64,000 nucleotides of DNA from Aplectana chamaeleonis (lineage: Eukaryota > Nematoda > Chromadorea > Rhabditida > Cosmocercidae): assembly GCA_029168955.1 (NCBI GenBank), contig JAPDOI010000271.1, positions 338,001 to 402,000 of the forward strand. The letters run 5' to 3'. Below, one piece after another: positions 53,358 to 63,990 of this stretch. Position numbers and translations under genes: made by a program. Each line of letters opens with the position of its first letter. Position 1 is the first letter of the stretch. A model generated the notes under the pieces. It made no database searches, was not told the DNA's origin, and saw only the letters and a program-made list of their open reading frames with translations.

Positions 53358-53612
53358 TTTTTTCAGCCGTTCGCAGCCGTGAGAAGACTCATGCGAAAAA
53401 TACCTCCGGGACCACCTCTCGACACGCAAGTTATTCTGGCGGACAGTCTTAATCGGACGAACCTTATGGTTTGCAGGTCAAATTCAGTCTGGTGAAAGGA
53501 CCAGGCTTGACGATCGAAGCTGGCCGTGTGAAGCTCGCGGCATCTACGGCAGACGGGGTTTCGATAGCGCGCGGCTATCTACCGTCGCAGATCCGTCCAT
53601 TCGTCAAACTAA
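53358..53612 (+). other. Coding-like sequence in two frames, unidentified
   Basis: After TTTTTTCAG a frame reads PFAAVRRLMRKIPPGPPLDT. From about 53466 another frame reads VKFSLVKGPGLTIEAG and on to ARGYLPSQIRPFVKLN and a TGA at about 53612. Both have GC-rich third positions and natural-looking composition. A frameshifted gene remnant is possible. I do not recognise it. Confidence 0.3.
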
Positions 53613-53689
53613 ATTGAATGCGAGGACCTTACGAAAATCGCATTTAGTAGATCATGCCCTCTGCCGCCACTGATATTATTTGATTCCTA

Positions 53690-54210
53690 TCATGGGAGGT
53701 AAAAGTAATCTTTGAGAAGTTCACTGAATATGGCGTAACTAGCATGTCGACAAGCTTGTTTGCTGAAGCCATTAATATCTATAGTTGTGTGAAGCATGCT
53801 CAAATAATAAATACACGTGGGATCTATTATGACACAAGCGGCAGAAAACGCAAAGTGAGGCCAGTGAGGTTTCAACATGAAGAGTTGGAGGCTTCTTTGA
53901 TCCAAAATTTGGGCCAAACTCAAGAGGAATTTTCTTAAACCTTGAAAGTGAATCTGCACTCGACATTCGCTGGTACAAGTTTGAGTGGTTGGTGGTCAAC
54001 ACCGACATCCCCTCTCAAATAAGCGTCGATCTCTAGCTGAATGTGTTTGGGTCCGTCATCTAGAGGCTTTTCAGTCGAAACGAAAACATCAACAAATCTG
54101 CTGTAAGAAAGGCTCCACAACTGGAAGACCATCACGAGACGGCTACACTGCATTGCGCAAGGAGTTCGGCTTTTCTAGAGTTCAATCGCGGCGCAGCGCG
54201 ATTTCTTTAT
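53690..54210. other. Unassigned short ORFs on both strands
   Basis: Frames of 60-90 codons on both strands, with none supported by a motif. The DNA between the repeats here may be an old element remnant. Confidence 0.3.
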
Positions 54211-54220
54211 GGTGACTTAA

Positions 54221-54828
54221 AGGCATCGTACACGATGAAGACCGAATTCCAGCTTTTGCGTTCAGTCGGACTAGTGGGTCATAGTAATGCCACTCAGAAA
54301 GTTTGGAGTTTCAAAATCGCCTCTGAATGGAGATTCGCTTACCTCAAAAGGGCTTCCTGGGTTTTGGGGGCCGGCCTTGGGGTCGATACGTTGTTACAAG
54401 GAATGAAACTCCGTTGTCGCTGCCGGCGATCGTGCGTTGACGCGTCGTAGGGCGCAATTCACACGCCACTCGATTTCACGCTCGGCATCGATCGAAAGCA
54501 ATTGACAGCAATGGATGCAGCATGTTAGTAACCCTTTTTAGTTTCGTTCAAAAAAAAAAGATCGCTCGTCTGAATGGCGTCCTCGGTGAATTGCTTCCAA
54601 CGCTGCGCCAAGGAACGAATCGTAAAAGTGTTCCTTGTGTTCTTCGCGCAACTATCCCAAATTGATTTCGGCGGGAACTTCAAATTTGTATTGAGCTTTC
54701 CTGAAATGGGTTTTTCTTGAAAAGTTGACGTTTTTGAGGGGGCATTTTGCAACCTTCAGTCACTATAGGCATATAACAACACTAAAAACTCAAAAACCCA
54801 ATTATGGTTTTCATCGTGTACGATGCCT
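54221..54828. mobile_element. MITE, TTAA family 4, complete
   Basis: TTAA, then AGGCATCGTACACGATGAAG; right end TTCATCGTGTACGATGCCT, then TTAA (54829-54832). About 608 bp with no transposase. Its interior is GC-rich on the left and AT-rich on the right. Confidence 0.85.
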
Positions 54829-55036
54829 TTAATTCGATCGGGCCATGACGTCGCGCCTCCTTTGAAGTCGATCGAGCCGGACATTGGAGATCCCGTGATC
54901 GCTTACATATTGGGGTCGGCCGAGAGCGCGTCGGTTACCTGAGTAGAGTGTCGGTAGAGGACCAGTAACGGTCTATTGGTCTTTGCACTCCGTTATAAAC
55001 GGAGTAGGAATTCGAAAATGCCTTCTGTGATCTCAC

Positions 55037-55351
55037 CTGTATCACCATTCCATTTGAGAGCTTGTTCTGCAGTCGTTGAACACGCTGTGAATACGAGTTT
55101 CTTTTAAAATATCTTCTCAAAGCAATATAGCAAGTCATTATGGCACATGATATAAATAAGAAGAATCCGAAAAGAAAGAAGCGCGTGTATTCCTTAACAG
55201 CCGCATAAGGTTCGGTTTCGCAACTTTTATGGAGGCATGAAGGATCAGTATATTTCTTACCGGATAAAATCCATCCATATATGCATAGGACAAAGCATAG
55301 CTCGTTGCCACTGGAGTAGCTACGAAGTAAAATGGCTTCAAGAAAACTGGT
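55037..55351 (-). CDS. Serpentine chemoreceptor exon, TM4-TM5 region
   Basis: The exon is open for exactly 105 codons from a CAG acceptor to a GTGAGA donor. It reads FVLCIYGWILSG (helix), KKYTDPSCLHKSCETEP (extracellular loop with two cysteines), then RFFLFGFFLFISCAIMTCYI (helix) and a basic loop ending SQRVQRLQNKLSNGMVIQ. That last pattern, a basic loop with LQxKL and a terminal Q before an intron, is usual in nematode Str/Srh-type receptors before TM6. Such seven-helix proteins act in chemosensory neurons. The competing frame gives KPFYFVATPVATSY and also looks helical, so a frameshift is possible. Confidence 0.55.
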
Positions 55352-55439
55352 CTGAATGAGGGTTTACTTCATAAAATTCACTCAAGAACACAAACGCCTG
55401 TGGCCATCAGTGCTGTACTGAAATTGAAAGGCGACTCAC

Positions 55440-55597
55440 TTCACAAATAGTAGCACGCGATGAATGTTGAAGGTAGTGAGTATAATGGTTTCGCCTGGCT
55501 CCACAATATCAAGAAGGAATGATAGTGCAAAGTCCACCTGAGGCGACATTCTTAGGAATGAGTAGCCGTGTTCCTCGTTGCCCTCCAGTGTCGCTCT
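55440..55597 (-). CDS. Serpentine chemoreceptor exon, TM2-TM3 region
   Basis: The exon lies between a CTAG acceptor and a GTGAGT donor: NEEHGYSFLRMSPQ, then VDFALSFLLDIVEPGETIIL and TTFNIHRVLLF. The HGYSF block resembles the HSYG-type residue run after TM2 in Str-like receptors. Using the donor at GTGAAG just before the end would join in phase 0 to the next exon. It is adjacent to the TM4-TM5 exon (88-bp gap), which supports one gene. Confidence 0.45.
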
Positions 55598-55755
55598 CTA
55601 GAAATCGTATTCTACTTGATTCTTAGCCATTCATTCTTCCAATTAGCATCGTCTGATTCGGGATAGGAGTCAGTCAATAACTTTTATCTTGAGCTTTATT
55701 TCTGATGGAAGGAAAAAAATGGCGTTCTTCTACCCTGTGGTCTATACTTTGACCG

Positions 55756-56050
55756 AATCGAATGATTCGAAAAATCATTCGACTGAAAAAGTCGACTTCG
55801 AATAATCCTCCGAAAAGTCGAATATTCGAAAAAGGCAAAATCCCGAATTATTCGAAAACTCGAATAATCGAAAAAGGCGAACACCCGAATTATTCGAAAA
55901 CTCGAATATTCGAAAAGTTCAAAATCCTGAAATATTCAAAAACTCGAATATTCGAAAAGTTCAAAATCCCGAATTATTTGAAAAAACGAATATTCGAAAA
56001 GTTTAAAATCCCGAATTATTCGATAAGTCGAATATTCGAAAATCTACGAG
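55756..56050. repeat. 42-bp satellite array 1
   Basis: About six units close to TCGAATATTCGAAAAGTTCA plus AAATCCCGAATTATTCGAAAAC. The unit is a multiple of three, so one frame stays open and yields RIFEKFKIPNYSKT-type 14-residue repeats. The left edge has GAAAAAGTCGACTT and the right edge its complement AGTCGACTTTTTC. Confidence 0.9.
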
Positions 56051-56263
56051 AACATTCGAATGAATTCTATAGTCGACTTTTTCAAATAAATTGTTTCTGC
56101 AGAACATTTCATTGACCCACGAGCAGGTTGCGCGTCAAAGAAGCACATTGACGCAAGTCGTAGATGTGTTTGGAAATCAAGGTAGAGCGAAACTATCAAT
56201 AATGGCTCACTCATGTGGCACGTGACTCGTAAGGGATCTTTCATAGTCCAAAACGTAAGGCTT

Positions 56264-56372
56264 AGTGCATACTTGCGTCGCGGTGACGATGTCGCGGTGT
56301 AGGAACTGGTACAACCCGTCGCGCCCAGCGCAGCACTCAATCGCGCCTAGCCCTGACAGCCGTCGCACGCGG
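56264..56372. repeat. Short dispersed repeat, TGCATACTTGCGTCGCGG
   Basis: About 100 bp shared with 60866-60966, including GTGCATACTTGCGTCGCGG, TCGCGGTGTAG and CGCGCCCAGCGCAGC. Confidence 0.65.
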
Positions 56373-57496
56373 CGAATCCCTCAGACAATAACCCTCTTCA
56401 CGCCCCGCTGAACAGCCGGCGTCGCCAACGGGATAGTGGCCGTGGAGCCCAAACTCCGAAGTTTTGTCGCCCGTAGTAGTGGCCTACACGGGCGTGGTAG
56501 TGACTGCAGTGAGCCAGCAGGTGTTTCGTACCCGGGCGACAAGCCCCTCTGAATGTATTGTTTTCCAAAAGTATACACAAGCACCGATGCGCAACGGAGC
56601 TAGCACACCGACTTGCGACGCGGCCGGCGCGCCAACACGCAACGCTGCCAGTGCTCCGAGAAACAACTGGGGCCACCAGCGGTTGAGCGGGGCTTTCAAT
56701 AGTCAGGCGGGCCAAGCACCTCAAACTTGGGCATCTAAACCGACGGCACTCGACCATTTGTTGCTAAATAAGAAAAACGACACAGAAAGCCGTTTTGCAG
56801 GAAAAGAATGCGCGATATTTATCTTATAAAACAGCCGTCCTGCGGCCTCGGCCCGGCTAATGCCACCGACCGTTGTGCTCGGTAAATGCCTTCAGGTCCA
56901 CCATTTATCTCTTTCGGGAGAATTCCCTGCGCCTCATTCGATCGAATTTTCATTCTAGGCGTTGCTATTTCTCATGTAGTCAGAAACAAGCCAAGATTTC
57001 AACTTCTGGAAGGGTTGCGATGGTTGCTTCGTTCGGCGTTAGGGGGTCCGGATCTAAGCTTTTTTCACCCTGGACAGGTGAGAAAAACAAGCAATATTGA
57101 CAAAAGAAGTATTAGTCAATTCTGACCTTGACGTGTAGTTTGACAAATAAGGGGAAGTGTTTAAGTCGGTGTTTAGTCAGAATGTTCATAAACAATGGAA
57201 TGGTCAAAAGTCATATAAAGCATTATAAGGAAGGTTCTCAGAAAGATGAAATTCCAGAACCATAGATATACAGGTTTTCCAACACTCTGAATACGCTAGT
57301 GGCAGTGAAAACCGCGAAGCGTTACGCCGGAAAGCGGTATCGTTAAAAACTGAGGTGCTCATAAAATGACACGCACTGTATAGCCAACCGTTTCTTGAAT
57401 AGTTCGTTCGCTCCCCTATTCGACAGTTTAGTTCAATCCCAAAAGAAAGATAGAATACGGTAGCTGAAGTGATGTAGCCTTTTTCTCGAAAGTAGT
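56373..57496. other. No gene recognised
   Basis: Overlapping ORFs of up to 120 codons on both strands at 56398-56830 in GC-rich DNA. No domain, no clear splice structure. Confidence 0.4.
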
Positions 57497-57812
57497 GACT
57501 TACTCGAAAAGTCGAATGGAAAAGTTCCAAAAATTATTCGACAGTCGATTGAAAAAGTCGACGTTCTATTCGAAAAGTCGAATATTCGAAAAGTTCGAAA
57601 TCCCGAATTATTCGAAAAATCGAATATTCGAAAAGTTCAAAATTCCGAATTATTCGAAAAGTCGAACATTCGAAAAGCTCAAAATCACGAATTATTCGAA
57701 AATTCGAATATTCGAAAAGTTCAAAATCCCGAATAATTCGAAATGTCGAATATTCGAAAAGTTCAAAATCCCGAATTATTCGAAAAGTCGAATATTCGAA
57801 AAAAATCTGAAA
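57497..57812. repeat. 42-bp satellite array 2
   Basis: Seven or so units of the same 42-bp repeat as array 1, again with an open frame of 14-residue repeats (RIFEKFKIPNYSKS). Edges resemble array 1: GAAAAAGTCGAC at one side and GAACATTTC at the other. Confidence 0.9.
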
Positions 57813-58078
57813 ATTTTAAAGTATACTGTGAACATTTCCAGCGAACCTTCTTTTTACCTCATTTTATAGCTTCATACGATTTGTGGACGACGCCTATAAG
57901 ACAGATGCGAAGATAGGATAGGAATAAATAAATACTCTGCTACTCGCTAATTGCCTAGAGGAAATTTTATAGCCTGTTTTCAGGCTACAAATATAGAAAT
58001 CCATGAGTTACCCACAATAATACTTAAAGCCAAGGTTCGCGATGAAACCGATGACTGAGTTCGCTTCCTGAGAATGTA

Positions 58079-58358
58079 CTGTGCTTATCTGGGCCAAATT
58101 CCGGTCCGCAAATGCGTCTCGACGCGCTTTGCGGCCGCACGAGCTCGAGTCAGTTGCGTTTCCAGCGCCAGAGCCGACTCGATGTGGCTTTTTTTATACA
58201 ATTTCCTCCATTATTCCTTAGCTTACAGTTTCCAAAACCCACCTAGAGTCAGCAGATCGGCGGCTGCGGCGCGGGAAGCTCTTCTGACTCGGGAGCGTGA
58301 GGTTGCAAAGCGTGTCGGGGCGAAAATGCGGGCCGGAATTTGGCCCAGATAAGCACAG
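58079..58358. mobile_element. TA-flanked MITE, CTGTGCTTATCTGGGCC ends
   Basis: CTGTGCTTATCTGGGCC at the left and GGCCCAGATAAGCACAG at the right pair perfectly, each bordered by TA. The next bases also pair (AATTCCGGTCCGCA and TGCGGGCCGGAATT). 280 bp. Confidence 0.85.
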
Positions 58359-58359
58359 T

Positions 58360-59482
58360 AGATCTGGCCTTCACAAAAGTGAAATCAAGCGAAAAGTCGC
58401 AGGAAAACCGCGAGAAAAAAACAAGTTAGAACGGCGTTGTTTGGGTGTTCACTCGCCTCCAAATAAAGGGATCTCTGAAACTGCCGGTTTTGTTGTCTTT
58501 TATTTTGCTCTTAAACTGATCAGTAGTCTCTTTAAGTGGTTAACAACTATTTTAGAAGCAAAAGAAAGACGGAAAGACTAGCATTCATAGAAATCTCGCT
58601 AATTGGGGGCGGAGGGTCACCCATCGATAACTTGTTCCTGAGCGTCTTTCGTCCAACTTTTCACTTTTTTGATAATCAGATCATCGTTCTCATACAGGTA
58701 GCACGAACTCCTTTTCATCACCTCTGCCAACGCGTGGCTAGATGCCTCACACGGAAACCGGAGATGCCCAGGGTTTCGGAGGCGTCTAGTCCAATTTTGA
58801 CACGAGATTTTACGTAAATTACGGGAAGTTTAGCCTCAGTTGGGGAGATTTTAGCTACAGCGACCGCATATTCTACGCAAATTCTCGTTACAGCACTCGG
58901 TCTATAGACCCACCCAGCCCTGATCCGTACTAGAAAGGCAATCCCAGCTGCGATCGACAGCATCGCCGTTTCTTCCCCACGGCCAGAAGCATCCCAATGG
59001 TCAAATTTATCCTCACCGTGGCCTCCCATAGAGCGACACCGGGTCACCCTCCACGGCCAGTCACAGAGTGTCGAGTATTCACTCAGTGAGATGATTGGAC
59101 CAACACTGATCGAACGGCATCCCAGCGTTCCGCGTAGCCAGCGCGGGTTTAAGATTGCGCCTCAACACAGGCTGTCGCGAAATCCGTGGATTCTCGCTAC
59201 AAAATTATAGCGAGAATATACGGGTTTAGCGACAGAGAGACCAACGTATCGAATTTAGCCTTCGTTTTTACGTAGAATAAGCGTAGAATTTGCACCCTTG
59301 TACCGTTGACAAAAGAATATGCGGGTTTTAGCTATCGTAGCCAAAACTCGTAAATTCTCGCTACATGGAATGGGGCGGCGTTACAGACCGCGCCCTCGGA
59401 GGCATCTAGCTACGCGTTGGCAGAGACGGACCCTGTCCTTAATCATAAACGCACCCTGTTCACAAGCAGCCGCAAAATCGTT
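58360..59482. other. No gene recognised
   Basis: A GCCAACGCGTGGCTAGATGCC block at 58728 recurs in similar form near 59400, together with TTCTCGCTACA motifs, which suggests an old dispersed repeat. No gene was recognised. Confidence 0.4.
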
Positions 59483-59652
59483 CCAGTCAAATAGGTGGAT
59501 GACTGAGCGATAAGAAGATTCTGATATTGTGTCAGCACAGAGTACTTGGACCGAATACGATAGATAATGAATCCGTGGATAAAAATGGAGCACATCGTCG
59601 CCGCCAGAGTGTTCACCAACTGTATGATCTCTACCGTATTCTCGTCCAACAT
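59483..59652 (-). CDS. Serpentine chemoreceptor first exon, TM1
   Basis: ATG at 59650-59652 follows directly after TTTCTTCAG, as at a trans-splice acceptor. The peptide reads MLDENTVEIIQLVNTLAATM, CSIFIHGFIIYRIRSKY, then SVLTQYQNLLIAQSS. The order helix, YRIRSK, TQYQNLLIAQS is the TM1-TM2 layout of nematode Str-type receptors (…xYKxLLIxxS). The 3' border is uncertain: possible donors are at GTCATC (59503) and GTGAAC (about 59470). Whether it joins the exons at 55037-55597 across a 4-kb repeat-filled gap is an inference. Confidence 0.5.
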
Positions 59653-59847
59653 CTGAAGAAATGCTCTATGAGATAAATTAATTTTCTGTGTGCGGCCTAG
59701 CGTAAAACAAAAGCAGCGTGAACATATGAACGACATTATTTCAAGAAGGCAGTCATCTTCTCTTGAGCAGATTTTTCTCCTAACAGTTACGAAATTGCCT
59801 ATGACATACTCTGTGACCGACATAAGCTATCTACCCTTTATAGGGGG

Positions 59848-60141
59848 TATGGTATACTTTGTCGCTGTAATGAGCCACAGGCATGCAATCTAACACAGGT
59901 CGCGGCGGGACCCGCATCGAAGCAACCGCAACGGTCGTCGTAGGAACAGATGTCGCGTGGCGGTCGCAGCGACGAGTCGCGGAGGGCTGACATACTGCAA
60001 ATGTGCTATAGCCTGCCGCTACCACTGTCGCTGTCGCTGTGCAGTGCACTGCGACATCGACAGATTTAAAGGGCTGGAGTTCCGCAACGGGCGGTCACTG
60101 TGCAGAGCGGCGCGACCGTGTGTCGCAAAAGTACACCATAC
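59848..60141. mobile_element. MITE with GCGACAG core
   Basis: Ends ATGGTATACTTTGTCGC and GCGACA…AGTACACCAT (right end TGTCGCAAAAGTACACCAT). The interior has ACTGTCGCTGTCGCTGTGCA. It is the inverse of the element at 51588 without its nested insert. Confidence 0.75.
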
Positions 60142-60865
60142 TCCTAAAACGTCGTAATTCACATCATTCGAGAAGCGCGGCGGCGATGGGTAAAAAAAGA
60201 GGTATCGATCAATCGCCGCGATATTGCGCATCGGAGAGAATCGATTATTTTTGCAAGCAAAACTGTGGTTCTTGGAGTGAAATGGGATGAGGTATCCGTC
60301 CAAAACGGTTGACACCTCCGTTTTCAATCACATTCCGGAAATTTCGAGAAAATATGCATATCTCCGCGGTTACATAGGCTTCGTTCTCCATGTGGAAACG
60401 AGGCGATAAAATCGCGAAGATGTTCATACATGTTTGCAGAAAAGTTTGGCCAAGTTTCCAGAAGCTGTGGTATAAACCGTTTCAGAATGACTATATTTTC
60501 TCACTGCACTCCAGAAACTTCCGATACGCTTACTAAAACAACCTATTCGCATTATTGTGCAATATACAGTTCAACTCCGCATTGCCGTTCAGTCCGCAAG
60601 GCGCACGCTGAGCGATAGGAGGCGGCGAGAGGTACGGCGTGTCCGCCTGAATATACAACAACATTGCACCATGGGACTTGTTAGACAGGCCTTCATAATT
60701 TGATTAAAGAAAGAATTAATTTCTTTGTGATTAAAGAACGCGACTAAATGTCGCACATGTCTACCATAGGCTTAATGCTCCGTCCATAGCTAATGAACCA
60801 ACAGCAAGGGCAACGTTGTCGAAATGCTGACGCACAACGCTTGAACCTTGACGCACGACGCTTGA

Positions 60866-60966
60866 GGCCTAATGCATACTTGCGTCGCGGCGACGGGGTT
60901 GCGGTGTAGTGAATGACACAACCCTCCGCGCCCAGCGCAGCGATCGGACCTAGCACTGACAGCTGA
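60866..60966. repeat. Short dispersed repeat, second copy
   Basis: Matches 56264-56372 (TAATGCATACTTGCGTCGCG and CGCGCCCAGCGCAGC). Confidence 0.65.
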
Positions 60967-61730
60967 CGTGCGCGGCGATTCTACTCAGACTTTCGGAGAG
61001 CTGAACTTTAGGGGAAAATGACGTTCGAGTTGAACTACTGAGGCTATTTTGTCGGGAAGTTGAACTGATGAGAACGATGAGATGAGCTGCTGGGCTTATC
61101 GCCGTGCTGCGTGTTGCGTCGCGTGCGCAGTGCCGACAGACGACGGCTCCGACGCAATGTGTAACGCCAAAATCAAACCAGCGGCACATACGAGCCGTCC
61201 CGAGGTGGGCTTAGACCGATTCATCTCGTTGTCAAGTGTTAACTTCTCGAGCTCTTCTCCCTTCAAGTTGAGTGGGGTACGAGTACATGCACGTGCCTGC
61301 TCCTGGACCAACAGTGGTGCTCTATCATGGGAGCAGGCAAGAGGCGGAGCACATGCATTTTGATTGTTTTTTGATGAGCACAGAAAGTGGACTCCTGGTT
61401 AGGGACCAGGTGGGGTTCGGTAGATTGAAATGACATTCAATCGTAGGGAGAAACTAGGTGAAACGTGTGGGAGAAACTGATGCAGAAATTATTTGACATT
61501 CCCTTCAATCAGCACTTCTGTTCAACTTTAGTGGAAATGCGTATCAACTACCGAACAATTTCCATTGAACTAACGGGGAAATTCTGCTGATTTCCAGTGT
61601 GGACATTAGTTCAACGGATTTTCCATGGTAGTTGAACTGTCCGAATGTCGGAGTAGTGGGAGCTGCTACGATGAAGTGCTTGTGTCGCAGCCAATCCGCG
61701 CTTTTCCACAACTTGCGAGCTGTTTAGGTG

Positions 61731-61980
61731 AATGGTATACTTTATCGCTGTCGTGTGCGACATTCAAAACATTTAAAAGAAATCTTGACGAGACCAGCAC
61801 AGGAGCAACGGCACTGGCCGTCGTTGGAACAGTTGTCGTGTGTCCGTTACAGCATGGAGGGCTGGCATACTGCAAATGTGTCGATGCCTGTCGTTGAGCA
61901 CAGCGACAGCGACAGTGGCAACGGCAGGCATCGACACTTTTGCAGTAAGTCAGCCCTCCACAACAGGTCGCTGTGATGGA
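61731..61980. mobile_element. GCGACAG-core MITE, rearranged
   Basis: Starts GAATGGTATACTTTATCGCT. The segment GGAGGGCTGGCATACTGCAA appears at 61855 and inverted near 61943 (TTGCAGTAAGTCAGCCCTCC), giving an internal hairpin of about 100 bp. Confidence 0.6.
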
Positions 61981-61983
61981 ATG

Positions 61984-62375
61984 CACGAAAAGGAAGCTGT
62001 TTAGACGTTTGCTTGGATATTTCTGGTCGCGGATGTGCCACAACGAAGATCTCTGCAACGAAATTGACGCCTGACACGAGAGTGATGCCAACATCTCCCA
62101 ACGCCATCTCAAGCGGATACGAAAGGTCGACTTTGTCTGTTTGAGCATGTTTCAAGAAGACCGCCTTGTTCAACGATGTTTGGATGCTTCCGAGTCCTCT
62201 TTGGAAACGGCCACCTGGACGTGGGCGAAAGTTTCGGACGGACGTGGTGAAGGTTTATCTGAATCGCTCGGCATTTATTCAGGCGCGATGTTCTTTTTCG
62301 CAGAAAGTGGAATAGCGACTAATGTAGGGAATGTGTTCAGGTTGTAGCTGAGCACAGTGAAAATGGAAACGGTAA
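61984..62375 (+). pseudogene. RTE retrotransposon 3' fragment
   Basis: It matches the C-terminal coding end of the RTE at 12088-15342 (AGACGTTTGCTTGGATATTT here, AGGCGTTTGCTTGGATATTT there). The match includes the later CGATGTTCTTTTTCGCAGAA region. Frameshifts and small deletions abound, so it is a 5'-truncated dead copy. Confidence 0.85.
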
Positions 62376-62518
62376 ACTACTGGGCCAGTAGCAATCCCCG
62401 ATTGTGGTGACTTTAAATAGGCAGCCAACCTGAGGTTGGTGACGCCTATATGCCTCCTATGGTTGACACCCTGGAACGGGATTTATCTCGAAGGGTGGTG
62501 TTGAATGCAAAACTCTCA

Positions 62519-62603
62519 ATCGTAGGAGCGTTTGAACCAACACAGCACGAGCCTAGGCAACGGATGCCCATTACAGCGCCTTAGACCACTAGGCCACACG
62601 TAC
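62519..62603 (-). repeat. tRNA-like sequence, SINE candidate
   Basis: On the minus strand an A-box-like TGGCCTAGTGG (62586-62596) is followed by TCTAAGGCGC, and 58 nt further by a B-box-like GGTTCAAACGC (62528-62538). The spacing fits a tRNA with a long variable arm (Leu/Ser type). Acceptor and T stems do not pair well, so a functional tRNA is unlikely. It lies beside an RTE fragment; RTE machinery is known to move SINEs. Confidence 0.5.
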
Positions 62604-62897
62604 ACATATGAGTGGACGTTTCATGTTTTTCTACATACACTACCTCCACAGTTCTTCGTATCCATTGCAACTTTGATCGAGGTAGCGGTCGTAAATATGG
62701 GTTTCGAGAACGTGCCCATGTGTACCTTTCAGGTATAACAATTCTTCAGCATTGAATGATGGGATTCTAGAGTCTTCCACGAAAATCATCGAGCCGACAG
62801 AATTTTAGGTTTAGAAAGCGATTTTGAGATTATTTTGTTAGATGGCCAATTATCACCGATATCACGATACGCAATACTTTGAAATTTCATTTTGGAT

Positions 62898-62932
62898 AAC
62901 ACAAGGTTGCAATTTCATTGCAACCTTGTGTT
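62898..62932. repeat. Perfect 16-bp hairpin
   Basis: AACACAAGGTTGCAAT, a TTC loop, then ATTGCAACCTTGTGTT. It could be a folded terminator-like or cruciform site; the origin is unknown. Confidence 0.8.
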
Positions 62933-63990
62933 TTCCTTCGCAAGGTAAACCAAAGAGTTCAGAGAGGATTTTTTAAATTATGGACTAATTTTTCCTCAGT
63001 CTGTTTCATGCTTCCCAGTCCACATAGAAAGTAGTGAAATTGTTCCTAGAGAAGTGAAAGACAATAGCCGCACTCAGATGAACAATTATACAGAGTTTAG
63101 TAACTAGAACACGCGGATCACGTAAATTTTATGCTTTTTCTCGAGAACGAAACAATGTCGCAGCCATCACTTTTAGATGGCTATCTTGGCGAATCTGTTC
63201 TCACCTGCAGTGAGCGACTATTTTAAAAAATGCAAAATTGGTCGAATATGGCCAAAACAACTTCTAGGAAATTCAAATTTAGCTCTGAATTGTAGTAAAG
63301 CATGTGAAATCTATAAAGGAGGCTCCTTCATGACAGCTGCGTTCAATTCGAAGTGAATCTCTCACCAATCTTTGCCAGGAATCTTCGAATCATCAATTGA
63401 ACCTTCGAACGTTTCGCCTGCCTTTCCTTTCAGCTGGCAGCGGAGCTAAATGACTGCCAGCCGGCAGGTGCAATTATTCCTTGGCCCCCTAAACAGCGAG
63501 AATGGCCGCCCTGCTGTGATGGGGTGATAAGTGGACAGCGGACTGGTCGGCTCGCAAGCGCTCCACTGCCTTCTCTCGGGGCGCACTTTACTCAAAAATT
63601 CGCCACCATTGGACGTGCACGACCCCACGTCCGCGGTATCGACCAAAATTCTTTTCGCATCGCGCGCTATTTCTGTTTCCTTTGCGGCGGTGAGCGAAGT
63701 CACCACCCGTTTCTTGCAGTCAGCCACCTCGCAAAAGAACGCTCACTGCTGCCAGGTGGCTGACTATAACTGTCATTAACTTGGGCGCCGCTTGTGCAAT
63801 TCTATGCCGGCGTGTTCACATCGATAGCCAATCACTGATTGACACTGTCACCACGCAGTGACAGCCGGTAGCTGCCACCTCCCGAGGGGATTGCTACTGG
63901 CCCTGGAACGGCCCACCTCGCCAAAGGTGCGGACTTACCGCTACAGGCATGAGCCAGCCAATGAAGTCAAAGAAAGTGCCTGAGCATCAA
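62933..63990. other. No gene recognised; one small hairpin
   Basis: Contains the inverted pair AGTCAGCCACCT and AGGTGGCTGACT (63719-63766). ORFs of about 80-93 codons at 63446-63779 overlap on both strands with no domain. Confidence 0.45.

Noticed and set aside
55762..56115. 117-codon repetitive protein over the 42-bp array
   Set aside because: The frame stays open only because the satellite unit is a multiple of three; the same happens in the second array.
57495..57869. 124-codon repetitive protein over array 2
   Set aside because: Same reason as array 1.
61082..61363. 93-codon plus-strand ORF with overlapping minus-strand frames
   Set aside because: Open on both strands in GC-rich DNA, with no motif.
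62519..62603. Functional tRNA-Leu/Ser gene
   Set aside because: A- and B-box-like blocks are present but acceptor and T stems do not pair, so only a tRNA-like SINE is called.
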